Source of the DNA: Paenibacillus senegalimassiliensis
GTDB lineage: Bacteria; Bacillota; Bacilli; Paenibacillales; Paenibacillaceae
DNA: 64,000 nucleotides
Assembly (NCBI RefSeq): GCF_001486585.1
Contig: NZ_LN909045.1
Span: forward strand, 47,368 to 111,367
Direction of reading: 5' to 3'
Shown: in pieces, positions 33,086 through 39,799 of the stretch
Layout of the letters: every line of letters begins with the position of its first letter
How positions within the stretch are numbered: position 1 is the first letter of the stretch
Notes under the pieces: model-generated
What the model saw: only the letters and a program-made list of their open reading frames with translations
The model's database searches: none
What the model was told of the DNA's origin: nothing
Made by a program: the position numbers and the translations under genes

Positions 33086-33706
33086 ATGCTAGACAAAAGA
33101 CTGGTCAATAGCAAAACCTTTTGGGCCCGGTATGAATGGAGGCTTCAGGACGATTTCTCATATCCAGAGCTCGAGGATGAGCCGATCCGGATGAACGTTA
33201 CGGAGGAGGCTTCTTTGGTGGTCGAAACAGGTGATGACTTCTCTTACATTTCGCTGCTTTTTGAGGAGAAAGGAAGGGAAGAACTGGAGATTGCCTGGGA
33301 TGATGAAGGGCATTTTCACCCCTTTGTCTTGCGTATTGAAGAATGGAATGCACTGTCCAAGCGAATCGCAGCCAACTATGGAACGGACGTGTGGATTCCC
33401 GGACTGTTACTCCAGCGCTTTGTTGGGTTCACATCCAGTTCGGAGCTGGAAGCCATAATGGAGCAGGGAAAGGCGCTGCGCAAGCAATCAGGTCTCTATA
33501 CCGAGGTGGAGCTTGACCAATGGCCACAGCATCCTGTGCAGGCGCACGAGGGCTTTTGGGACAGCGTTGACCGTAAGTGGCGGCGGCAAGAACCGTATGG
33601 CTGGGTCTTTGAGGGCGAGGATGCCTATTCCCTGCGGATTGCGGATAATCCCGACTTTCCTTATGAAGTGTGGAACCGGATGATTGCTGAGTCTTTACGG
33701 CTATGA
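33086..33706 (+). CDS. Hypothetical protein
   Basis: The 206-residue soluble protein is rich in Trp, Glu and Asp (WARYEWRLQDDFSYP, WNALSKRIAANYG, FWDSVDRKWRRQEPYGW), with no signal peptide and no cysteine. GAGGAGG lies eight bases before the ATG, so it is expressed. I recognise no family. It stands alone between the TetR operator and the DUF1877 gene. Confidence 0.65.
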   Translation: MLDKRLVNSKTFWARYEWRLQDDFSYPELEDEPIRMNVTEEASLVVETGDDFSYISLLFEEKGREELEIAWDDEGHFHPFVLRIEEWNALSKRIAANYGTDVWIPGLLLQRFVGFTSSSELEAIMEQGKALRKQSGLYTEVELDQWPQHPVQAHEGFWDSVDRKWRRQEPYGWVFEGEDAYSLRIADNPDFPYEVWNRMIAESLRL

Positions 33707-33832
33707 AACAACGACTTTACACCCTTGTTGCCACACTTCGCCTACCTTTATACTAGACAAAATAATAGGCAAGAGGCTATGCTTTGCAGCTAATGCTGGC
33801 AATACTGCCAATACTACGAGGGGGCGAAAAGG

Positions 33833-34309
33833 ATGGGAATGATTGGCTTATACAAGGCTTTGCCGGAGCAAGAGATTAAACAACTTGCCGAGGGGAAATT
33901 GGATGCCGGAGAAGTAATAAGCACCAGTGGGGAGCAGCTAGACATCGACAAAGCATGGCAAGGCATTCATTATGCCCTTACCGGCGAACTGATCGGAGGA
34001 GAGCAGCCGCTTAGTTATGTCGTACCCATGATTGATGGTCAAGGACTCGATCTGGGTGACTTTGGAGCATTCTATCTGTATCCTGCTCAAGTGCAAGCCA
34101 CCGCCGAGGCAATTAAGAACTTTACCCAAGCGGAATTTGCTGCTTTATTTGCTAAATACGATCCACTTCAGGAAGAAGTGTATCCTGTAACAGCAGAGGA
34201 CGACGCTGAGGAGTTTCTCGCTTATCTGTACCAATATTTCACCGACATTCAAACCTATTATCAAAATGTGGCTGCGACAGGTAAGGGCGTTGTCTTCTAT
34301 ATTGTCTGA
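33833..34309 (+). CDS. DUF1877 (YfbM-like) protein
   Basis: The 158-residue cytosolic protein shows the DUF1877 pattern: MGMIGLYKALPEQEI at the start, DIDKAWQGIHYALTG in the middle and FGAFYLYPAQVQATAEAI (quoted as motif). The family has a small alpha/beta fold of unknown function. ATG at 33833 follows GAGGGGG at a slightly long distance. It is monocistronic and converges with the second sulfurtransferase. Confidence 0.8.
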   Translation: MGMIGLYKALPEQEIKQLAEGKLDAGEVISTSGEQLDIDKAWQGIHYALTGELIGGEQPLSYVVPMIDGQGLDLGDFGAFYLYPAQVQATAEAIKNFTQAEFAALFAKYDPLQEEVYPVTAEDDAEEFLAYLYQYFTDIQTYYQNVAATGKGVVFYIV

Positions 34310-34401
34310 CACGACCGAAAATATAAGTTGATCCTGCACGTTACAAAAGTCGGAATGATAAGCCCCTAAAAATCTACGTTGATATTATGCACAGCACAAA
34401 A

Positions 34402-34428
34402 AAGAACCCACGTCAGACGTGGGTTCTT
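34402..34428. terminator. Bidirectional intrinsic terminator
   Basis: AAGAACCCACGT and ACGTGGGTTCTT form a perfect 12-bp stem with a three-base loop, with A-rich sequence on the left. It mainly ends the leftward sulfurtransferase transcript. Confidence 0.8.
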
Positions 34429-34433
34429 AGTCT

Positions 34434-35297
34434 TTATTTCTCTCCAGTAGCCACCGCATTTCCCTCATAGCTAATCCAATCGCTCCAGCCTCCAGGGTAT
34501 AACTTCACACGCGTGAAGCCAATTTCCTTCAAGGCCAAAATGTTCGGGCAAGCCGAAACGCCGGAGCCGCAATAGACCACGATCTCCTGGTCCTTATCCA
34601 GTCCGGAGAAATGTTCCTCCAACGCTGCTGTTGATTTGAGCCGTCCTGCTTCGGTCAAAACTTCCTTCCAGAAATAATTGAACGCATTCGGAATACTTCC
34701 GGCTTTGGCGTCGATAGGCTCTTCCAGGCCCAGATAACGTTTGCGCTCCCGGGAGTCAATCAGCACCTTGGGACCTGTGGTTTCAACCCGTGGTGATGGA
34801 TTTTGATGTGCGATCTCGCGAACCTCATCCAGCGTGGCTATAAGCTCTGGCTGCGGGCGGGCCTCAAAGGTGTTGGGGATGACCACGGGCTGGTCGGCGG
34901 TAAGTGGAAAGTCCGCCTCTTTCCAAGCACTAAAGCCTTGCTCTAACAGAAAGACCTGCGTGTGCCCAAGATAGGTCAGCATCCACCACAACCTGGCGGC
35001 CACCATTCCATCATTGTCGTCATAGATGACGATGCGATCATCCTGGCTTAGCCCGGCTTGTCCGAAGGTGTGAGCCATCTGCTCTGGCTCAGGCATAGGA
35101 TGTCTGCCACCATGCTGGGACAGAGGGGCGGACAGGTCCTTGTCCAGGTCGAGATATACAGCCCGCGGGATATGAGCCTCATTGTAGCGCTCTCTTCCGG
35201 CAGGGGGATCGTTCAACCAGAAACGGCAATCCACGATGACCACATCAGGCTCATACATGCGGGCGAGCAGCCACTCCTTTGATACCATCTGATTCAT
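34434..35297 (-). CDS. Second two-rhodanese sulfurtransferase
   Basis: The 287-residue protein is a paralogue of the protein at 30415-31293. It has VIVDCRFWLNDPPAGRERYNEAHIPRA in the first rhodanese domain (quoted in parts) and active Cys243 in CGSGVSACPN, followed by LYPGGWSDWISYEGNAVATGE. The first domain also keeps a Cys in VDCRFW, not at the active loop. ATG at 35297 has GGAGG seven bases upstream. It is a single gene with a perfect terminator behind it. Being outside the sulfur cluster, it is the likelier housekeeping sulfurtransferase. Confidence 0.9.
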   Translation of the reverse strand: MNQMVSKEWLLARMYEPDVVIVDCRFWLNDPPAGRERYNEAHIPRAVYLDLDKDLSAPLSQHGGRHPMPEPEQMAHTFGQAGLSQDDRIVIYDDNDGMVAARLWWMLTYLGHTQVFLLEQGFSAWKEADFPLTADQPVVIPNTFEARPQPELIATLDEVREIAHQNPSPRVETTGPKVLIDSRERKRYLGLEEPIDAKAGSIPNAFNYFWKEVLTEAGRLKSTAALEEHFSGLDKDQEIVVYCGSGVSACPNILALKEIGFTRVKLYPGGWSDWISYEGNAVATGEK

Positions 35298-35390
35298 GTT
35301 CAATCCTCCAAGGTTACAAAATAGGCCGCTTCACATGGAGCGGCCCTGTTTCTTCTAAATATAGCACAAAGGTAAATCGTATGTTAATAG

Positions 35391-36128
35391 TTATGGGCAA
35401 GGGACCCAATCCAGACTTCCTCCGTATACCGGATGATACCGCCAAACGCTGCACAGCCCATCCCGGGTACTATCCTTGCCTTTGTCCTTCTGATTTGACT
35501 TATCTTTATTTTTGTCTTTGTTATCCTTCTGCTCGGCATCCTTTTTCTTTTGCTCTTCGACCAATCTTTGGTGCTCGGCAAGGCTTTCTTCCAGGTATTT
35601 ATTGAAATTGTCCGTCAATTCTTCCTTAGTCATATTGTTCTCTTTGAGAAAGTCGGTATCGTAAATGTAGATTTGTTTCAGATAAGGCTGCCACAATACC
35701 AGGGCATCGCTGGCTTCGCTAATAAATCGCAAGGGCACGAATGTGAAGCCGGCTTGAACCAAGGCAGGTTCGGATAACTTAGCAGGAGCTTGATTGACCA
35801 AGGCCTCCTTGCTACCGATGGTTAAGGACAACTGGAGTCCTTCTTTGGCCCCTTTTACCGTCTTGGTCACGGGGTCCCAGGTTAACTCCATACCCAGCGC
35901 TTCAAATAAAGGACGCATAGGGACAAAAGTGGTGCCATTCTTGACGAGGGGGTCTACTTCGAGTTCCAATTGCTGATCATTTAAAAGGACAGTGATTGCC
36001 TGATTGCTGGTCTGGGCATCTGCATCTGCATCTGCATCTGCTGTATATGAGCTTCCACCAATAACAGCAACGGCCACAACCAGGATCATGGCGATGTATT
36101 GTTTCCACTGAAACACGACATTTTTCAC
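35391..36128 (-). CDS. Secreted copper amine oxidase N-terminal domain protein
   Basis: The 245-residue exported protein has a signal peptide, MKNVVFQWKQYIAMILVVAVAVIGG region, then a short Ala-Asp repeat (ADADADADA). A copper-amine-oxidase N-domain repeat follows: ITVLLNDQQLELEVDP, TFVPMRPLFEALGMELTW, FTFVPLRFISEA. A Lys/Asp/Gln-rich tail comes next. This stalk domain is abundant in secreted Paenibacillus proteins and does not imply amine oxidase activity. GTG at 36128 follows AGGAGG and is the best start. The Ala-Asp repeat is encoded by four copies of a six-base unit just after the signal cleavage region. Confidence 0.8.
   Translation of the reverse strand: MKNVVFQWKQYIAMILVVAVAVIGGSSYTADADADADAQTSNQAITVLLNDQQLELEVDPLVKNGTTFVPMRPLFEALGMELTWDPVTKTVKGAKEGLQLSLTIGSKEALVNQAPAKLSEPALVQAGFTFVPLRFISEASDALVLWQPYLKQIYIYDTDFLKENNMTKEELTDNFNKYLEESLAEHQRLVEEQKKKDAEQKDNKDKNKDKSNQKDKGKDSTRDGLCSVWRYHPVYGGSLDWVPCP
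36016..36039. repeat. Four tandem copies of GCATCT
   Basis: Four exact hexamers encode the Ala-Asp repeat after the signal peptide of the secreted protein. Changes in copy number would keep the reading frame and only lengthen or shorten the linker. Confidence 0.85.
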
Positions 36129-36311
36129 TAAGCAACAACCTCCTTTTTGTAAAATGATACTGAATGCATTATGGTCTGTAAATAAGGCGAAGCTCCTCAT
36201 TTGGCTCCTTGCAAATTTTGGTTGAGAAGCGGCGTTATCTTAGCTATAATGAAGTGGTTTGCATGGATATCAGGCAAAACTTTCGATGGAAAGCTGGGAA
36301 TTTAGAAGCAT

Positions 36312-37262
36312 ATGCACAATGCGGTCAAGCCTCTGGGCAAATATGAAATTTTGTATGTTATCGGCATTATTGCCATTTCGTTCTCCTCTATTTTTATTCG
36401 TTGGTCCCATGCCGACGTATCGGTTATTGGGATGTACCGCATGTTCTTGACCAACTTGCTAATGCTTCCGCTGTTGTGGAGATACCGCGAGGAAATACGT
36501 AAATTAAGCGCCAAGCAATGGAGAGGCCTGTTGTTCTCCGGCTTGATGCTGGGACTGCACCTGCTGTTATGGATGGGGTCACTTCGGCTTACAACCGTAG
36601 CCAGTTCCACGGTCATTTTGACCTTAGAGCCGATCATTGTAATGTTCGGGTCCTTTTTTCTGTTCAAGACCAAAATTAATAAGGCGATGGTCATTGGTGT
36701 AACGTTGGCTCTCCTTGGCTCGGTTGCTATTGGCTCTGGAGATTTTGCCCTGTCACGCCAGGCTGTCACCGGCGACCTTTTGTCTCTGCTTGGTACGATC
36801 GCTCTGGCGGTGCATATGTTGGCAGGAAAGCAACTGTTGCATCATGTGAGCGCCTTTGTTTATAACTTTAGCGTATTTTTGGTAGCTGGTATCGCCATGG
36901 CGATATACAATGTTGCTGCTGGCATTCCGTTCACCGGGTATAGTCGGGGCGAGTGGGGCATTTTCTTATTGCTGGCCGTCATTCCTACCTTGTTCGGTCA
37001 TTATTTATTCAATTGGTTAATGAAGTATTTAAGTGCTTCCGTCGTATCCATGGCTGTGCTGGGGGAACCGGTATTTGCTTCATTGCTTGCTTGGGTATTA
37101 TTGAAGGAAAGTCTAACTCCGTTGCAGCTTTCCGCCGGGGTGTTGATCCTGTTCGGAGTGTGGATCTTTATCCGTTATGGCAAAGAGGCTCCAGTATTGG
37201 TGGAACCGGGTAGCCCGCAGATTTTGGCTGCGGGTGCAGGGCAGGAAGGGAAGGTAGGTTAA
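36312..37262 (+). CDS. DMT superfamily (EamA) transporter
   Basis: The 316-residue protein has ten hydrophobic helices in two EamA repeats. Typical blocks are IAISFSSIFIRWSHADVSVIGMYRM, TTVASSTVILTLEPIIVMFGS and VSMAVLGEPVFASLLAWVLLKESL (quoted in parts). Members export amino acids, metabolites or drugs; substrate cannot be told. ATG at 36312 lacks a clear ribosome binding site, so the start is moderately certain. It is a single gene. Confidence 0.88.
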   Translation: MHNAVKPLGKYEILYVIGIIAISFSSIFIRWSHADVSVIGMYRMFLTNLLMLPLLWRYREEIRKLSAKQWRGLLFSGLMLGLHLLLWMGSLRLTTVASSTVILTLEPIIVMFGSFFLFKTKINKAMVIGVTLALLGSVAIGSGDFALSRQAVTGDLLSLLGTIALAVHMLAGKQLLHHVSAFVYNFSVFLVAGIAMAIYNVAAGIPFTGYSRGEWGIFLLLAVIPTLFGHYLFNWLMKYLSASVVSMAVLGEPVFASLLAWVLLKESLTPLQLSAGVLILFGVWIFIRYGKEAPVLVEPGSPQILAAGAGQEGKVG

Positions 37263-37312
37263 GGTTAAGGCAGGGTAACGGCAAAATGCATGGCTTAACT
37301 TGGCGCACGTGG

Positions 37313-37525
37313 TTATTTGCGCACCTCGAAGAACTGGCATTCCTGGCGTGGGTGATAGGCGAGCTCGCTAACGCTGGACTGGGTAATGACCGTCTCCTCA
37401 GTGAACCGGATTATGATGCTTCCTGAATCGATGAGGTGGTCGTTATGGAATACGCGAATACGCAACTTCTTGTCAATGGCTTCCTGGAAGTCCTGTTCCG
37501 AAAATAGTTGTCTGACCGTAGGCAT
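37313..37525 (-). CDS. Small hypothetical protein
   Basis: The 70-residue protein has AAGGAG nine bases before its ATG and an ordinary codon pattern, so it is probably real. It reads MPTVRQLFSEQDFQEAIDKK at the start and has a beta-rich second half with one Cys (HPRQECQFFEV). There is no membrane segment and no domain I recognise. It may be a small SH3-like or OB-like protein, which is a guess. Confidence 0.6.
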   Translation of the reverse strand: MPTVRQLFSEQDFQEAIDKKLRIRVFHNDHLIDSGSIIIRFTEETVITQSSVSELAYHPRQECQFFEVRK

Positions 37526-37766
37526 GAATGGCTTCTCCTTATGGTGGGGCTAGATTGTAAACATATCTGTTATTGTACCTGCTGCTCTCCCATCTGAAAA
37601 GGGGAAGGGCGAAGCGGGCAGCGTAAATTGCTTGCTTGCGATCGCTTACGAATACCGATTCGGTAGGTAGGTGGGAGGGAGTGCGTATCTAGTTGCCGTC
37701 TCTGTCTAGTGCATCCTGTCCCTTGGCACATCGTACCTTAATGCTGATGTCAATAGTGGGAGAGCC

Positions 37767-37956
37767 AGTGGGAAATCCTCCTGCTAATTTGGGAAAATGG
37801 GCTGAATTTCGGCGTTTAACTGGAAAAGCTCCCTATAAATTCACGCTTTAGCTCCAAATCCAACGTTTCAAGCCGAATTATATGGAGGAATTCCCTATAA
37901 TTGCGCAATAAGGCGGGTAAAGAGAAATATTAGTTGGAGGATTTCCTGTTAATGTG
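37767..37956. repeat. Dispersed element, copy A: four palindromic GGA-TCC motifs
   Basis: Four motifs with the plan ATTAG..GGA...TCC..CTAAT lie at 37767-37791, 37814-37842, 37875-37903 and 37927-37956, with centre spacings of about 50, 61 and 52 bases. The third has ATTATA/TATAAT in place of ATTAGC/GCTAAT, a compensatory change that keeps the stem. A second copy with the same four-motif spacing lies at 63280-63471. No coding frame runs through it. Confidence 0.7.
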
Positions 37957-38054
37957 ACGATTTGTCACCATAGCTCCTTCGTATAGATATTGACTGGGCC
38001 AGGATATTAATCCGTTAAGCGCTTGTCCTAGCGAAGCGGTTTGTTGTTCAAAAG

Positions 38055-38092
38055 AGGGCCGATCCGGCGTACTACGCTGGATCGGCCCTTTC
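38055..38092. terminator. Strong intrinsic terminator, probably ending the fabH transcript
   Basis: AGGGCCGATCC pairs with GGATCGGCCCT, with an inner GCG/CGC pair. On the minus strand it is followed by CTTTTG, on the plus by TTTC. No plus-strand gene lies close upstream, so it most likely terminates leftward transcription coming from fabH through the tandem repeats. Confidence 0.65.
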
Positions 38093-38105
38093 AAATGTCA
38101 GTGTA

Positions 38106-38618
38106 GAAGGTTGGACGATACCAGGGACTGAGCAGCGCAGCGTAGGTGAATCCTACGTGAGCAGCGGAAGGCACGGGTAGAGTTCAAGATTCGAAGCCGC
38201 CCCATCTCCCGGAAATGTCTTCGTGATAGGAAGCAGCATTTTAGATTTCCTGTTCAATGAGGATCTAAAATACAGGTTTCTAGCACCGAGAAGGTTGGAC
38301 GATACCAGGGACAGAGCAGCACAGCGTAGGTGAATCCTACGTGAGCAGCGGAAGGCACGGGTAGAGTTCAAGATTCGAAGCCGCCCCATCTCCCGGAAAT
38401 GTCTTCGTGATAGGAAGCAGCATTTTAGATTTCCTGTTCAATGAGGATCTAAAATACAGGTTTCTAGCACCGAGAAGGTTGGACGATACCAGGGACTGAG
38501 CAGCGCAGCGTAGGTGAATCCTACGTGAGCAGCGGAAGGCACGGGTAGAGTTCAAGATTCGAAGCCGCTCCATCTCCCGGAATTTTCTTCGTGATAGGAA
38601 GCAGCATTTTAGATTTCC
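38106..38618. repeat. 184-bp tandem repeat, about 2.8 copies, running into the 3' end of fabH
   Basis: Units begin with GAAGGTTGGACGATACCAGG at 38106, 38290 and 38474, an exact 184-base period. Copies differ at only a few bases (for example GACTGAGCAGCGC in units 1 and 3, GACAGAGCAGCAC in unit 2). Each unit holds CGTAGG/CCTACG and, in units 1 and 2, ATTTTAGAT/ATCTAAAAT hairpins (38238-38271 and 38422-38455). Unit 3 is cut where ATTTTAGAT becomes the last codons and stop of fabH. A period of 184 is not a multiple of three, so it is not a protein repeat. Confidence 0.85.
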
Positions 38619-39607
38619 TTAGAGATGCCCCAGCGGAGGATGAGTCCGGCGTGGGTGAGCCCACCCCCAAAGCCGTAAAGCATCACCCGGTCTCCCAGCT
38701 TCAGCCGTCCTTCACGAACCGCCGCCTCCAACGCTAATGGAATAGAAGCGGACGACGTATTTCCCATGTCCTGGACACTTTGCAGTGTCTTGGCCAGAGG
38801 CATACCGGACTTCTCGCAAATGGATTCAATCATACGCAGGTTGGCACTATGCGGGACAAACCAATCGATGTCCTCTAGAGAGAGCACAGCTTGCTGCAGA
38901 AGCTGTTCAATGCCGGAAGAAACGGTCCGTACCGCCCATTTGAACACCTCGCGTCCGTTCTGGACAATTTTCCCATTGCCGATAAGAGGGGTGCCGTCCA
39001 TTTGCTCCGCCAGACCTGAGCGGTACACGTGGATGCCACCTTCTCCATTGGTGCCGAGAGTGAAGGCTTCGAACCAGGAGGCTTCCAGGTCACGTTCCAC
39101 GAGCACGGCTCCGGCTCCGTCACCGAACAGAATACAAGTGTTCCGGTCACTGTAATCCGTGATTTTGGACATCGTTTCCCCCGCAACGACCAGGATTTTG
39201 CGATGCAAGCCCGCAGCGATCAAGCCATTAGCCAGGTGCAGGCCATAGGTGAATCCCGCACAGGTAGCGTTAAGATCAATGGCGCCAGCTTGTTCCATGC
39301 CGAAATGCTGCTGAATGCGGCAGGACACGGTAGGGAATGAGTAATCCGGTGTCGTAGTGGCAACAACGATAAGATCCACATCATTCAGAGCTACGTGATA
39401 CCGGTTTTGTAGTTGTTCAACTGCTTGTATGCAAAGGTGTGAGGTGAACTCGTCTTCAGCCGCGATATGTCGCTGCTTGATGCCGGTGCGCTGGACGATC
39501 CACTCGTCGTTGGTATCTACCATTTTCTCCAGATCATCATTGGTAAGTATTCGCTCGGGAACATAGGAGCCAATGGCAGTAATGCGGGCATGGGCTAACT
39601 GAGTCAT
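38609..39607 (-). CDS. fabH: Beta-ketoacyl-ACP synthase III
   Basis: The 332-residue enzyme condenses an acyl-CoA primer with malonyl-ACP to start fatty-acid synthesis; in this group branched-chain primers are usual. The thiolase-fold motifs are all present: NDEWIVQRTGIKQRHIA, catalytic Cys116 in DLNATCAGFTYG, VPHSANLRMI with the His, and GNTSSASIP with the Asn. ATG at 39607 has AAGGAG eight bases upstream and is preferred over a GTG nine bases earlier. It is a lone gene, not part of a fab cluster, and carries a FapR-like operator. Its stop codon lies within the first bases of the 184-bp repeat array, so its 3' untranslated region contains the array. Confidence 0.94.
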   Translation of the reverse strand: MTQLAHARITAIGSYVPERILTNDDLEKMVDTNDEWIVQRTGIKQRHIAAEDEFTSHLCIQAVEQLQNRYHVALNDVDLIVVATTTPDYSFPTVSCRIQQHFGMEQAGAIDLNATCAGFTYGLHLANGLIAAGLHRKILVVAGETMSKITDYSDRNTCILFGDGAGAVLVERDLEASWFEAFTLGTNGEGGIHVYRSGLAEQMDGTPLIGNGKIVQNGREVFKWAVRTVSSGIEQLLQQAVLSLEDIDWFVPHSANLRMIESICEKSGMPLAKTLQSVQDMGNTSSASIPLALEAAVREGRLKLGDRVMLYGFGGGLTHAGLILRWGISKEI

Positions 39608-39639
39608 TCCAATCACTCCTTCATTTTTTAGAATCAGAT

Positions 39640-39698
39640 ATTAAAACCTGGTACTAAAACGCTAATTTGTTTATATCATTTTTAAAATAAATGTTCAA
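39640..39698 (-). promoter_or_regulatory. fabH promoter with FapR-like operator
   Basis: On the minus strand TTGAAC (39693-39698) and TATAAA (39670-39675) are 17 bases apart. Downstream, TTAGTACCAGGTTTTAAT (39640-39657) matches the FapR consensus TTAGTACCTGATACTAAT at 14 of 18 positions. FapR represses fatty-acid genes unless malonyl-CoA is bound. Position just after the start site fits repression. Confidence 0.75.
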
Positions 39699-39799
39699 TC
39701 CTTTTTAAGCAAGTGAGGTATTTACCTAAGCCAAACTTCGCGCCAAAGGCAGGAGGGATGCTATAATAAGGCAGAAGAAGGGAGTGTCTACGTCCATTT

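Noticed and set aside
38153..38573. Two overlapping 78-residue minus-strand frames that read nearly the same protein
   Set aside because: Both are read-throughs of the 184-bp repeat. The period is not a multiple of three, there is no ribosome binding site, and each frame crosses a unit boundary. They reflect DNA repetition, not a protein family.
38106..38618. CRISPR array
   Set aside because: Units are 184 bases long and directly adjoining, without unique spacers, and no cas gene is present.
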